Shown: piece after piece, positions 17,459 through 26,864 of the stretch
How positions within the stretch are numbered: the first letter of the stretch is position 1
How the letters are laid out: each line of letters opens with the position of its first letter
Origin: GCA-2686265 sp036010965
Lineage (GTDB): Bacteria; Planctomycetota; UBA1135; GCA-002686595
Reading direction: 5' to 3'
DNA length: 64,000 nt
NCBI GenBank assembly: GCA_036010965.1
Contig: DASCMO010000068.1
Location: forward strand, 4,811 to 68,810
Translations under genes and position numbers: made by a program
The notes under the pieces: model-generated
What the model saw: the letters and a program-made list of their open reading frames with translations, nothing else
Told to the model about the DNA's origin: nothing
Databases searched by the model: none

Positions 17459-18391
17459 ATGGGCGGCCCGGCCTCTCCTCCCTCCCGTGCGCTGCCGGTA
17501 GCGCTGCTCGCCTGGGGTCGCCTGCTTCGTTTGTCCCTGGCACCCACGGCCGCGGCGGACGTACTGGCGGGCCTGGTCCTGGGCGGCGCCGGGCACCTGC
17601 CCGCTCTGCGGGTGTGCGTGCTGCTCGTCGGGGCTTCGCTCTGCATCTATCACGCCAACCTGATCCTCAATGATTGGCGTGACCGTGCGGCCGACGCCCG
17701 CACACGCCCAGAGCGACCTTTGCCATCGGGTGCGGTGTCCCCCGCTGCCGCCCTCACCGCTTCGCTCTTCCTCTGCGTCGCGGGTGTGGGCCTGGCCGCC
17801 CTGATCGCACCCCGGGCCGCCGCCTGGCTGGGAGCTGTGGGGCTGCTGGCCGTCCTCTACAACCTCGTCGGACGTGGACCATGGTCCGGCCCGCTGCTGA
17901 TCGCCGCCTGTCGGGCGGGCAACCTGGGCCTGGGCTTGTTCGTCCTTGACGCGACGGCCTGGCGTCCCTGGCTGGCCCCGGCGGTCTACGGTGCCTACGT
18001 GTGCTGCGTGGCGCGCCTCGGTCGCCTGGAGGACGGCGCCGACGAGGGCCTGCAGACCGGCCGCCCCCGGCGCCTGCTATGGACCGCCGCCGCCCTGCTC
18101 GTGCTGGGCGGACTCTCGGTATCCTCCGCTTCCCACCCCCTCGCCGGCCTCACAGCCGTCTGCTTGACGGGGGCCGCGGCTGCCGGGCTGGTGCACCGCG
18201 CGCGGATCGTGAAGGAATGGAGCCCCGCTGAGGTTCAGGGTGCCATGGGCCTGGCCTTGCGGCGCCTGCTGGTCATGAGCGCTGCCTTCGCTCTCGCCAG
18301 CGGACCGCCCGAAGGACAGCTCGTGGCGCTCGGCATCCTCCTGGGTTACCCGCTCTCGTGGGGATTGCGAGGCGCCTTTCCTCCGTCCTGA
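17459..18391 (+). CDS. UbiA-family prenyltransferase-like membrane protein
   Basis: A 310-residue polytopic membrane protein with about eight helices. The first aspartate motif reads NDWRDRAADARTRPERPLPSG-like (NDxxDxxxD followed by RPLPSG), as in UbiA-type enzymes that transfer an isoprenoid to an aromatic or sugar acceptor. The second aspartate-rich motif is not clear; the region LEDGADEG is a poor match. It may be an EboC-like member or a diverged prenyltransferase. It begins three bases after rseP and its end overlaps the convergent tRNA nucleotidyltransferase by 46 bases. Confidence 0.75.
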   Translation: MGGPASPPSRALPVALLAWGRLLRLSLAPTAAADVLAGLVLGGAGHLPALRVCVLLVGASLCIYHANLILNDWRDRAADARTRPERPLPSGAVSPAAALTASLFLCVAGVGLAALIAPRAAAWLGAVGLLAVLYNLVGRGPWSGPLLIAACRAGNLGLGLFVLDATAWRPWLAPAVYGAYVCCVARLGRLEDGADEGLQTGRPRRLLWTAAALLVLGGLSVSSASHPLAGLTAVCLTGAAAAGLVHRARIVKEWSPAEVQGAMGLALRRLLVMSAAFALASGPPEGQLVALGILLGYPLSWGLRGAFPPS

Positions 18392-19626
18392 GCCTCCCCT
18401 CCCGCCACATTCCGCAGCCACTCCAGAGCCTCAGCCCGGTCGTCCCACTGGCCGTCCAGTTGACGCCGCAAGGCCTCCTCCAGGAGTTCTCCCCAGCGCG
18501 GCCCGGGCGCCAGGCCGAGTGCGGTCAGGTCCGCCGATTCGATCCACGGCTCGGGACGCAGTTCCTCGGGGGAGAGGGCGCAGCGCTCGGCTTCCAGCTC
18601 CGCCAGGCCGGTCGCTAGCTCCGGGCGACGGGCGGCCAGGGTCACCCGTGCGCCTTCCCAGGCCTCGTCCCCCATGGCCTCGAGGCGCGCACCGCGTCCC
18701 TGGTCCGTATCCGCCAGCAGCCCTTCCAGACGAGCGCCCAGACGCCAGATGCCCTCGACCTCCCGGCGCAGGCCGCGCGAGGGGCGCAGGTCTTCCAGTA
18801 ACCGGGCATCGGCGAAGAGCAATACCGCCAGGCCTGTGGCGAAGGTCCGCGGCGGTTCGAGGCGATCCACGGCTGCGGCCCGCTCGTCCAGACCCACCAA
18901 CCCCTGCAGAAGGCACTGGAGAACCCCGGCGGCTTCCAGGACCTGCAGACCTCGAGCGGGTTGCTCGGCAGTCAGCAGACCCTCCAGTTCGGCTCGTAGA
19001 CGCTCGCCGCTGACTCCACGAAGGACATCGAGGCACCCTGCAGCGGCCTCGACCGCCGCGGGATCCGGGTCGAGCCCCAGGCGGGCGCAGAAGCGACCCA
19101 GGCGCACCATCCGCAGGCCGTCCTCGGAGAACCGGCGCCGCGCATCCCCGACACAGCGCAGGACATTCTGCTCGAGGTCGGACAGTCCCTGTTCCGGATC
19201 TCGGAAGCGGTCGTCCAGGGGATCGAGGTACATCGCATTGCAGGTGAAATCTCGGCGGCGGGCGTCCACTTCGACCGAACTTCCATAAGTGACGGTGTCC
19301 GGTCGCCGCGCGTCGCTGTAGCCCTCCTCGGCGCGGAAGGTGGTCACCTGCACCTGTACTCCATCGACGATGACGACCATGGTTCCGAAGGCCTTGCCCA
19401 GCGCCAGGCTGCGCTTGAAGAGGACCTGCACCTGGTCGGGCAGGGCATCGCTCGCCATGTCGATGTCCTGCGGCTCGCGCCCCAGTGCCAGGTCGCGTAC
19501 CGCGCCGCCCACGATCCAGGCCTGGAACCCGGCATCGACCAGCCGCTGGGCCACGAACGTGGCCACAGAGCGCAGCTCGGCGGGCAGTCCCTCGACGGAG
19601 GGGCGGCGTTGGGATCGTACTTCCAT
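18346..19626 (-). CDS. tRNA nucleotidyltransferase / poly(A) polymerase family protein
   Basis: A class II nucleotidyltransferase that adds CCA to tRNA ends or poly(A) to RNA. It has GGAVRDLALG and the metal-binding DIDMAS in the head, RRDFTCNAMYLDP and EDGLRMVRLGRF in the neck. I start it at the ATG at 19626 (426 residues), since the residues upstream look non-coding. No HD domain is evident. CCA-adding and poly(A) enzymes cannot be separated with certainty here; a CCA-adding or A-adding tRNA enzyme is most likely. Confidence 0.88.
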   Translation of the reverse strand: MEVRSQRRPSVEGLPAELRSVATFVAQRLVDAGFQAWIVGGAVRDLALGREPQDIDMASDALPDQVQVLFKRSLALGKAFGTMVVIVDGVQVQVTTFRAEEGYSDARRPDTVTYGSSVEVDARRRDFTCNAMYLDPLDDRFRDPEQGLSDLEQNVLRCVGDARRRFSEDGLRMVRLGRFCARLGLDPDPAAVEAAAGCLDVLRGVSGERLRAELEGLLTAEQPARGLQVLEAAGVLQCLLQGLVGLDERAAAVDRLEPPRTFATGLAVLLFADARLLEDLRPSRGLRREVEGIWRLGARLEGLLADTDQGRGARLEAMGDEAWEGARVTLAARRPELATGLAELEAERCALSPEELRPEPWIESADLTALGLAPGPRWGELLEEALRRQLDGQWDDRAEALEWLRNVAGGEAQDGGKAPRNPHESG

Positions 19627-19701
19627 GGAGACCGACCGCAGGGCCGACCCGCAGCCTAGCCCGCTCGCCGCCGGAGTCCACCGCGCGCGGGGGTGGCCTT
19701 C

Positions 19702-20244
19702 ATGAGCGAGGAGATCAGCCGTGCTTCCGGCGATCGACGGCGCCTCATTAGGCACCTGGCTTTGGGGGCGGTCGGGGCCCTGCTGGTCCTGGTAACCCTC
19801 TCCTGTCTACAGACCTTTGCCCGCCGGGAGAACCAGCTGGACGCCCTGAGGGCGGCAGTACTCCTCGAGCGGGTCGTCATGGCCCAGGAGCAGGCCCAGG
19901 AGGCCGGCAGCGCTCGACATCTGGGAGCGATCCTGCCCGCGCACCCGGAGTTGCTGCGGCGCCTGGGGGACGCCAGCGTCCTGGACGACGGGACGACCCT
20001 GCTCTACCACGGATACCTGTTCGATCTGCTCCAGACCTCCGAGGGAGCGTTGCTGAGGGCCTGGCCGCGCCGGCACGGCTCCACGGGCCACGACGCGTTC
20101 CTGGTCACACCGACTGCCATCCTGGGCCACCCCAACCGCGCTGGGCGCTGGAGCGGCCCCGCAGCCCCTCCGATTCCCGGCCCCCTCTCGGACGAAGGCT
20201 GGCGTCCAGTCGACGCCCCGGGGGGCGAGGGCACGCGCTATTGA
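19702..20244 (+). CDS. Pseudopilin-like membrane-anchored protein
   Basis: A 180-residue protein with a short cytoplasmic N-terminus, one transmembrane segment (about residues 20-41) and an outside domain. The segment YHGYLFDLLQ, the later short strands and the final Gly/Pro-rich stretch recall the periplasmic domain of planctomycete prepilin-like and DUF2950 proteins, but the match is weak. The ATG at 19702 is preceded by GGGGG; a GTG at 19693 is also possible. It is divergent from the nucleotidyltransferase and its end overlaps the HEAT-repeat lipoprotein. Confidence 0.55.
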   Translation: MSEEISRASGDRRRLIRHLALGAVGALLVLVTLSCLQTFARRENQLDALRAAVLLERVVMAQEQAQEAGSARHLGAILPAHPELLRRLGDASVLDDGTTLLYHGYLFDLLQTSEGALLRAWPRRHGSTGHDAFLVTPTAILGHPNRAGRWSGPAAPPIPGPLSDEGWRPVDAPGGEGTRY

Positions 20245-21917
20245 TCCGGCGGGCCGTACCAGCGCCATAGCAGACACTGGAGCGCCGGACGCACCTCGCG
20301 GTCGCTCATCGCCAGGGCACGCCTCTTGAGCAACGGAGCCACCACATGGGCCGGTCCCAGGCGCACGGCACGATCAGCGGCATAGAGGAACTCGTGCGGT
20401 TCCGTACGCTCGGAGCGCAGGACCACCTCCAAGAAGGCGCGCGTGGAGTCGTCGGAGCCGAAGGCGGCGGCCTCGATCAGGTCGAGACGTCGGCGGGCAT
20501 CTGGTTCCTCTTCCCAGGCCTCCACCAGCACCTCGCGCCCTTGCGGCGTGTTTCCGGCCTGACGCACCAGCCAGCGGTGAGCGCTCATGCGGTGTAACTC
20601 GCCCCGCTGCGCGCGAGCCTGCTGGAGAAGGAGGCGCCCCGCCGCTTCCAGGGGGATCTGCCCCAGGGCCTGGAAGAGCGCTTGGCGCTGGCGCAGTGTC
20701 TCATCATCTGTCTCCGCCAGACGTCGCTCCAGGCCCGCCATGGCAGAGCGGGCCAGGCCGGGAGTGGCGTCCCAATGGTCGCGCAGCGACAACAAGGCGA
20801 TCTCCATATCCCGCTGCCCCCCGTCGAGCATGGTCAGCGCCAGGTCCCCCGCGCCCTCGTCCCCCATCTGCAGCAGGGAAGTCAGGCAAGCCTGACGAAC
20901 GGCACGCGAACGATCCTTGAGCCCCTCCGTCAGAGCGGCGCGAACGTCCTCGCTAGCGGCCGACCCCGCCAGCAGGCTGGCGGCCATGGCGCGCAGGGTC
21001 TCGAGGGGGTCTTCCAGCAGCGGCAAGGCCAGAGCGGGTCGCCCGGCGAGTTCGATGGCTTCCATGCTCCAGGTGCGGCGCTGGGGATCGGGGTCCGCCC
21101 GGAGCTCGCTCAGCTCTCCGAGCGCATCCTCGGATCCGTCGCGCGCCGCGGCAGCCAGCAGGAATGGGCGGACATCCGAAGGAAGCACCTCCTCAAGCAG
21201 TGCCGCGATGAGGGCCCCGTCTGCGACCCCGTCGGCGGCCATCCCGCGAGCCACGGTTGTCCACAGGTCGCCGTTTTCCGCCGCCCCGACCCAGACCAGA
21301 AAAGCCTGGGAGAGGCGCGCGGGGTCCGAGGTCCATAGGGCCTGCACGAGGCTGACGCGCAGCTCGGGCGAGCTGATAGGCAGCAGCGTCAGGAGGGCGT
21401 CGTACTCGGCCGCCGAGGCGTGGCGCACGAGGCCGCGCACCGCCGACGCCCGCACATCCTCGTGGGGATGTTCGAGACAGCGAGCGAGGATCTCGCGACC
21501 CAGGGGTGATTCGGAGAGTCGCAGCACCCCCAGGGCGTTGCGCAGGATCGGGATACCGAGACGGCTCGTGTAGTGCCGCCGGATCTCCCGTTCGAGCTCC
21601 AGGACCGCCTCATCCCCGGCCTGCGCCAGCTCTTCCCTCAAGTGCCTGATCACCTCCAGGCGTCCGGAGCTGAGCTTGGCCACAAGGCTTGGGACCAGGT
21701 GGCTTGTGTCGGCGTCGAAGTGCCCCCGCGGAGGGCAGGGATCGAACAGGGCCCGCAGGCGCGGATCCGCACGCCAGGGGACGGCCTGATCCTCCACGGG
21801 CGGCCGGTCAGCACATCCCCACAGGCAAAGCGCGCCCAAGGTCAGTGCGCGAGCGCACGCAACGGCGTTGCGGAGCGCTCGCTTCAGTCTCCCAGGATTC
21901 CCTGTACGGCCAGCCAT
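20238..21917 (-). CDS. HEAT-repeat lipoprotein
   Basis: A 559-residue protein with an N-terminal hydrophobic stretch ending in the lipobox-like LCLWGC, followed by Ala/Leu-rich helical repeats over residues about 70-540. Segments such as VRASAVRGLVRHASAAE and VRQACLTSLLQMGDEGAG fit HEAT repeats. It is likely lipid-anchored in the inner or outer membrane with a scaffolding role. It follows the TolC-like gene with a 34-base overlap, suggesting a joint role in the envelope. Confidence 0.8.
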   Translation of the reverse strand: MAGRTGNPGRLKRALRNAVACARALTLGALCLWGCADRPPVEDQAVPWRADPRLRALFDPCPPRGHFDADTSHLVPSLVAKLSSGRLEVIRHLREELAQAGDEAVLELEREIRRHYTSRLGIPILRNALGVLRLSESPLGREILARCLEHPHEDVRASAVRGLVRHASAAEYDALLTLLPISSPELRVSLVQALWTSDPARLSQAFLVWVGAAENGDLWTTVARGMAADGVADGALIAALLEEVLPSDVRPFLLAAAARDGSEDALGELSELRADPDPQRRTWSMEAIELAGRPALALPLLEDPLETLRAMAASLLAGSAASEDVRAALTEGLKDRSRAVRQACLTSLLQMGDEGAGDLALTMLDGGQRDMEIALLSLRDHWDATPGLARSAMAGLERRLAETDDETLRQRQALFQALGQIPLEAAGRLLLQQARAQRGELHRMSAHRWLVRQAGNTPQGREVLVEAWEEEPDARRRLDLIEAAAFGSDDSTRAFLEVVLRSERTEPHEFLYAADRAVRLGPAHVVAPLLKRRALAMSDREVRPALQCLLWRWYGPPDQ

Positions 21918-23449
21918 CGAGCTTTCGCCTTCATGAAGGAGGCGCGCGCGGAGTTCTCGCGCTGGGCAGCTTGCACGAACTGGTCCTGAAACTGGAGAAC
22001 CTGGAAATTGGTCGAGATCCCCTCGCGATTGCGAGCCTGCTCCGCCTCCAGCTGGCGGCGACTGGCCGCGAGGCTGGTGGATGCCGCCCCGACAGCCTGC
22101 GCCTGGTGCGCCAGCTGCCGGCGAGCGTCGCGCACTTGGCTGACCGCCAGGGACTCGGCCTGTTCGAAGAGCAGAGTGGCCGACCGCACCTGCGCACGCG
22201 CTGCACGTTCGGCAAAGCGCGCGGTCCGGTTCCCCAGGGGCACGCTGAAAACGAGCCCGAGGGAGTAGGTCGGGAATTCGTAGGAGAAGGCCTCCTCGAA
22301 GGCCTCCGAGGCCTGCCCAGAGAAGCCTCCGCTGCTGGCGGTCATCTGCAGATCGAGCTGGGCGCGTCGCTGGGAGACGGCCTGACGATGTTGCACCTCG
22401 GCAATCTCGATCCCCAGGCGGGCCTGGCGCAGGTCTGCCCGATTATCCAGGGCCACCGCAAGCATGTGAGGCCAGGCGGTGTCCGATGGTGTCTCGATGC
22501 TCGACGGGGGAGGCAGGGGCGTCACAGGTTCCAGCTCGGTGTTCCAGCTGTCCGGGTCCGTACCGGGGAAGAGCAGCAGCTTGAGCAAATCGTCCGCCGT
22601 GCGCACATTTACCAGGGCCTGCAGGCGGACCTCGGTCTGCAGCGCCAGCTGAGCCTCGGCCTGCAGCACCTCCACATGCGTGTTGAGCCCGGCGTCGTTC
22701 ACGCGCCTGTCGCGCTCCAGTTGTTCCGCCGCGAGCTCTCGACTTGATTCGGCCACCGAGAGCTGCTGGCCGGCGAGGACCAGGTCCCAGTAGGCATCGC
22801 TCACCCCCAGCAGCAGATCGTGGGCGACTTGACGCCGTCGCTCGAGGGACTGAAGGTAGGTCAGGTCCGCCTGGCGTTGGTTGGCGGTGGCAAACTCCGA
22901 GCCGAAGCCCCGCATCAGGGGCTGGGTGAAGCTCGCCCGCACGCCGTCCGCGGTGGAGGGATTCTCGAGTATGAAGGTGTTGTTGGTCTCCGTGTTCGTG
23001 CGATCGAAGTGCACGGCGAAGGTCCCGCCGCTGTGCAAAGGACGCGTCAGATCGATGCTGACGAACTGGGTATTGAAAGTCAGGACATCCGCGCCCGAGA
23101 GCTGGGAGTTCGCCTCCTGCTCAGCATCGGTGATCGTGGCACTGGTGGCGAAGAGCCAGTCGAAGGCGCCCCAGCTGCCGCGCGCGGTGAGGTGTGCGAC
23201 ATCGCTGGCCAACTCCTCGATAGAGAGGCCGATGTCATTCTGCAGGGCGAGGGCCAGGGCCTGATCGATGGTTAGGGAGAGGCGCTGTTGAGTGGACTCA
23301 CTCTCCGCTGTCCCTTCGGAAGGCTCCGCCGAGGCCTGCCCGGCAGGTTCCCTGGGGGGGCTTCCGTCCTGGGCCGCACAGGGAAGGAGTTGCAGCAGAG
23401 CAACCCCGAAGGTCGCTGCGCGCCGAGCGAAGGAGGGCGTACATATCAT
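21884..23449 (-). CDS. TolC-family outer-membrane efflux-like protein
   Basis: A 521-residue exported protein. The first residues form a signal peptide; two long coiled-coil-like repeats, each about 200 residues, include ADLTYLQSLERRRQVAHDLL, then a second half beginning near RADLRQARLGIEIAEVQHRQ, which is the pattern of outer-membrane channels in type I export and RND efflux. I start it at the ATG at 23449; the frame is open back to 23728 but that segment lacks coding character. No membrane-fusion protein or pump lies nearby, so the substrate is unknown. Confidence 0.88.
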   Translation of the reverse strand: MICTPSFARRAATFGVALLQLLPCAAQDGSPPREPAGQASAEPSEGTAESESTQQRLSLTIDQALALALQNDIGLSIEELASDVAHLTARGSWGAFDWLFATSATITDAEQEANSQLSGADVLTFNTQFVSIDLTRPLHSGGTFAVHFDRTNTETNNTFILENPSTADGVRASFTQPLMRGFGSEFATANQRQADLTYLQSLERRRQVAHDLLLGVSDAYWDLVLAGQQLSVAESSRELAAEQLERDRRVNDAGLNTHVEVLQAEAQLALQTEVRLQALVNVRTADDLLKLLLFPGTDPDSWNTELEPVTPLPPPSSIETPSDTAWPHMLAVALDNRADLRQARLGIEIAEVQHRQAVSQRRAQLDLQMTASSGGFSGQASEAFEEAFSYEFPTYSLGLVFSVPLGNRTARFAERAARAQVRSATLLFEQAESLAVSQVRDARRQLAHQAQAVGAASTSLAASRRQLEAEQARNREGISTNFQVLQFQDQFVQAAQRENSARASFMKAKARWLAVQGILGD

Positions 23450-23669
23450 CGTGGGACAGGATAGGCGATGGTAAGAGCCGGCTCCACCACCACTCGATAC
23501 GGGACCGTCCCCGGCCCGGGTTCGATGTGCGCTTTCGGCCGCTGGTCGGACCGCAAAGTCATCGGTCCTGGGAGGCCGTCGAGGACGCCGACGGGTTGGG
23601 TGCGCCGGCAGCGCCAGACCAATCTCTGGAGACAATCGTTCCGATTCGAAACAGGCTGCCGAGGATGGG

Positions 23670-24758
23670 CTAGCGCCCCTGCAGTGCGCGCAGCAGGCTC
23701 GGCGAGACATCCCCGGCCCCCTCGTCACCGAGCAGCGCTAGCCAGGCAGGATCCAGGGGAGCCACGCGCCGCGCTTCCCCCTCGCGCCGCAGGAGCGGCG
23801 TCACGGGATCGTCGCTGGCGATACCCGCCCTGGCTCGTTCGAGGGCCTCTGCCTGAGTCGCTGTCAGCTGTCCGTAGGCGTCGGCCCGGGACAGGGTGCT
23901 CACTCGCAGGCGCTCGGCCACGCTCTCATCGGCGCACAGGCTCGTGAGGGCGATGTCGAGCAGGCCACTCCCACTCCCGCTCACCAGGAATCGGTCGAGC
24001 AACAACTCGCACCAGAGGCTCTTCTGCAACGAGCCGGCATCTGGGGCAGGTTGCAGGGAGGCCAGAGGGGCGGTCGGCGGGGCCCCCGCCAGGACCAGCA
24101 GACGCGCGCGCAGAATGGCGTCCGCGCGCGCCTCGTCGGGGGCCTGTGCGGGAACCGGAGGCAGGCCCTGCGCCAGGGCCCAGCGATTCCAGCGCAGGGT
24201 GTTCTGCACGTAGCGGCGTGCGCGCAGGGCGTCCCGATCGAAGTCGTCGAGGCGCTCCTCTTCGGGACCGGTGACCACACGCAGCGGTTCGTCGTAGGTG
24301 GAGAACGGGTCGCTCCGCGGCGCCTCGACCAGGATCCGGGAGCCGCTCGGCTCGGGGCGCAGCCAGCCGACCCAGGCCAGGAGCGGCAAGCCGAGCATGT
24401 GCAGCAACAGGCTGGCCGCGATCACGCGCAGGGCCGCCGACGCGCGCAGGCGCGCTCCCACATAACCGGCCACCAGGCGCAGGTCGCCACGCCAGCTGAG
24501 GTCCTCGCGCGTGGTGTCCGACAGAATGCGGCGTACGAGTTGTCGCGTGCGGCCCATCTGCCCCGCGTCGACCGCGGGCGCCAGGGCCCCGCGGCAACGC
24601 CCCAACCAGTCCTCCAGGGCGATCAGCTGCGCACCCACCTCGGAATCCGCAACGAGCGTCGAGCGCGAGGGTTCGCGCGGACCCTCGTCTTCGAGCAGCC
24701 AGTCGAGCAAGGCTTCCTCACTCCATTCGCCGGGTTCCCGTTCTCGCTCGCCGCTCAC
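23670..24758 (-). CDS. Probable anti-sigma factor (single-pass membrane protein)
   Basis: A 362-residue protein with an acidic cytoplasmic N-terminus, one hydrophobic segment around residues 112-133, and a helical outside domain. It is not a recognisable RsgI or FecR. The ATG overlaps the end of the upstream sigma-factor gene by four bases, the classic arrangement of an ECF sigma and its membrane-bound antagonist. The role is inferred from position and topology alone. Confidence 0.55.
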   Translation of the reverse strand: MSGEREREPGEWSEEALLDWLLEDEGPREPSRSTLVADSEVGAQLIALEDWLGRCRGALAPAVDAGQMGRTRQLVRRILSDTTREDLSWRGDLRLVAGYVGARLRASAALRVIAASLLLHMLGLPLLAWVGWLRPEPSGSRILVEAPRSDPFSTYDEPLRVVTGPEEERLDDFDRDALRARRYVQNTLRWNRWALAQGLPPVPAQAPDEARADAILRARLLVLAGAPPTAPLASLQPAPDAGSLQKSLWCELLLDRFLVSGSGSGLLDIALTSLCADESVAERLRVSTLSRADAYGQLTATQAEALERARAGIASDDPVTPLLRREGEARRVAPLDPAWLALLGDEGAGDVSPSLLRALQGR

Positions 24759-25363
24759 GCCGGCCCTCCCGAGGAGTCCGATTCCAGCATCCCGCGCAGC
24801 TTGCGCAGGGCGTGGTGCATGCGCGACTTGACCGTCCCCTCGGGGATCTCCAGCAAGGCCGAGATCTCGCAGTAGGGAAGGCCCTCGATGACCGCCAGTT
24901 CAAAAACGCTGCGGTGGGCCTCGCCGAGCTCCCTCACCGCCCAACGGATGCGATCCGCCTCCTCACGCCGTTGCGCTCGCTCGAGAGGCCCGATCGTCAG
25001 GTCACGCGTCTCGGGAACACCGCCGCCCTCGTCCCCCGAGTCTTGCGTCGGCCCCCCGCTCCCCTCGCGGGCACCGCCGGGAGCCGTGGCGCGCCGGCGC
25101 TGCCGGTCGATCCACGCGTTGCGCGCCACGCGGAAGGCGTAGGCAGCGAAGCGGTCGGTTGGCTGGTAGGAGTGCACGTTGCGGAAAAGCTTCAGGAAGG
25201 TCTCCTGGACCAGGTCCTCCGCCTCACCGGGCCCGGCCCCGTGACGGCGAAAGTAGCCCAGGAAGGTGATCGTGTGAGTCTCTACGAAGGCCTCGAAGGG
25301 CCCCGGGTCACCGGCGCGCAGGGCCTCCAGAGGGTCGCGCTCTTGGTCCCAGCACCCAGTCAA
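24755..25363 (-). CDS. ECF-type RNA polymerase sigma factor
   Basis: A 202-residue sigma-70 family factor with region 2 (VQETFLKLFRNVHSY and FAAYAFRVARNAWIDR) and region 4 (ELAVIEGLPYCEISALLEIP followed by GTVKSRMHHALRKL). The Ser/Gly-rich linker between them is longer than usual. It probably directs transcription of a small regulon, perhaps including itself, and is controlled by the product of the overlapping downstream gene. It is 64 bases from the tsaE gene. Confidence 0.93.
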   Translation of the reverse strand: MTGCWDQERDPLEALRAGDPGPFEAFVETHTITFLGYFRRHGAGPGEAEDLVQETFLKLFRNVHSYQPTDRFAAYAFRVARNAWIDRQRRRATAPGGAREGSGGPTQDSGDEGGGVPETRDLTIGPLERAQRREEADRIRWAVRELGEAHRSVFELAVIEGLPYCEISALLEIPEGTVKSRMHHALRKLRGMLESDSSGGPA

Positions 25364-25427
25364 CGTGGCTCCCGAACGCGTGCGCGGACAAACGGTTCAC
25401 CCTCAGCGGGCGCTTTTTGCGGGTTCC

Positions 25428-25958
25428 TCACGGCGTCCGGCCTGGGTGGATTTCCAGAACACCCCCGCCATGGGTCAGGGCCGCCAGCAGGGCCCCCAAG
25501 GGCTCCTCCTCGGACAGGGCCGGGACGGTGGTCAGGATCAGCAAGCGCTCACCTTCAGCGCGGTGAGCCAGGTCCACGCGCAGGCGCGGCTGGGGCAGCC
25601 ATTCTTCCACCCGCTCCGCCCACTCGACCACGGCAACGCCCTCACCGGGCAAGCAGTCCGCCGCACCGTCCGCCAGCAGAGCGCGCTCGCGACCCTCCAT
25701 CCAGGCATCGAAGTGCTGCAGGGGCAGGCGCCCTTGGTAGCTGGCGAGCAGCACGAAGGTCGGGCTGGTCACCGGATCCTCCACCCCCAGGCCGCGCGCC
25801 ACACCGCGCGTGAAGCAGGTCTTGCCGCTCCCCAGATCGCCGTGCAGGGCGATCAGCATGCCCGCCTCCAGGACCGCCCCCAGGCTGCACCCCAGGGCCT
25901 CGGTCTCCTCGGGCGAGCGACTGAGGAAGGTGCGCACGACGCTGGGTTCACTTGCCAT
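25428..25958 (-). CDS. tsaE: tRNA threonylcarbamoyladenosine biosynthesis ATPase TsaE
   Basis: TsaE hydrolyses ATP in the t6A37 modification complex with TsaB, TsaC and TsaD. The 176-residue product has Walker A HGDLGSGKTCFTRG, the SPTFVLLASYQG segment, and HFDAWMEG in place of the usual HxDLYRL. The ATG at 25958 fits the family length; the frame runs back to 26015. It overlaps the end of thiL by eleven bases. It is the last gene in the long run that begins with uvrA. Confidence 0.9.
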   Translation of the reverse strand: MASEPSVVRTFLSRSPEETEALGCSLGAVLEAGMLIALHGDLGSGKTCFTRGVARGLGVEDPVTSPTFVLLASYQGRLPLQHFDAWMEGRERALLADGAADCLPGEGVAVVEWAERVEEWLPQPRLRVDLAHRAEGERLLILTTVPALSEEEPLGALLAALTHGGGVLEIHPGRTP

Positions 25959-26853
25959 GACGGTACCCCCCTTCGAGTGGGTTCCACATGCGCCCATCCT
26001 CGCCCAGCAAGCCACTGGAAAGGAAGAGCCCCGTACCGCGGCGAACGACGCCGATCACCTTCACCCCTCTCAGGGACGCGCGGGCCAGGGCAGCGGGGGC
26101 CATGGTGGCCAGCAGTTCGTGGTCCTCCCCGTCGTGCAGGCCGTGCCAGAGCGCCGAACGCGTTCCGGCGCGCGAGGCCCGACGGGCGTCGGGATGGAGG
26201 GGAAGACGCTCGAGGTCCACACGCACCCCCGAGGCACGGGCGAGGCGCCAAAGGTCCAGGGCCAGGCCATCGCTGACGTCAATCATGGCTCGCGCGCCCG
26301 CGTGGTGGAGAGCCGCGCCAATCTTGAGGCGCGGACGCGGTGCGAGGTGACGTCCCAGGCCGCTGCCTCCCACGGGCCCACTCAGCAGGACGACGTCACC
26401 CACCCGTGCCCGATCCCGTCCCGGCGCACGGCGCCGGCCTGCGAGCACACCGACGGCGCTCACCGACAGGCTCGCGGGGCCCGGCGCGCAGGTCAGGTCG
26501 CCGCCAACCAGGGGCGCGCCGTACTTCGCTCCCTCGCGCCGCACGCCTTCGATGGCGGCCCTCATCCAGCTCGTAGATCGCTCGCGCGGCGCGCGCAAGG
26601 CAAGCAAAAGTGCGGAGGGAGCGGCCGCCGTCGCCGCCAGGTCCGAGAGAGCGCGCGCCGCAGCCTTACGACCCAGGTGCGATGGCGCCACCCCGAGCAG
26701 CGCGTGAACCCCTTCGACCGTCGCGTCCACACAAAGCACCCGCCGCCCGTTCTCGGGCACGAGCACCGCCGCGTCGTGCCCACGACTGCCCGACAGAACA
26801 GGCGGGGCTCCCAGAGTCGCGAGCCAGCGATGAAGTCGGTCCTCATCCCACAC
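25948..26853 (-). CDS. thiL: Thiamine-monophosphate kinase
   Basis: ThiL phosphorylates thiamine phosphate to thiamine diphosphate. The 301-residue protein has the N-terminal D-DAAVL metal site, CVDATVEGVHALL, RALSDLAA, GGDLTCAP, and the C-terminal IDVSDGLALDL and DGEDHELLATM motifs (usually GGEDYELL). It is eleven bases downstream of the signal-peptidase-like gene and overlaps tsaE, so thiamine genes are embedded in the repair-led operon. Confidence 0.93.
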   Translation of the reverse strand: MWDEDRLHRWLATLGAPPVLSGSRGHDAAVLVPENGRRVLCVDATVEGVHALLGVAPSHLGRKAAARALSDLAATAAAPSALLLALRAPRERSTSWMRAAIEGVRREGAKYGAPLVGGDLTCAPGPASLSVSAVGVLAGRRRAPGRDRARVGDVVLLSGPVGGSGLGRHLAPRPRLKIGAALHHAGARAMIDVSDGLALDLWRLARASGVRVDLERLPLHPDARRASRAGTRSALWHGLHDGEDHELLATMAPAALARASLRGVKVIGVVRRGTGLFLSSGLLGEDGRMWNPLEGGYRHGK

Positions 26854-26864
26854 AGTGCACCTCT

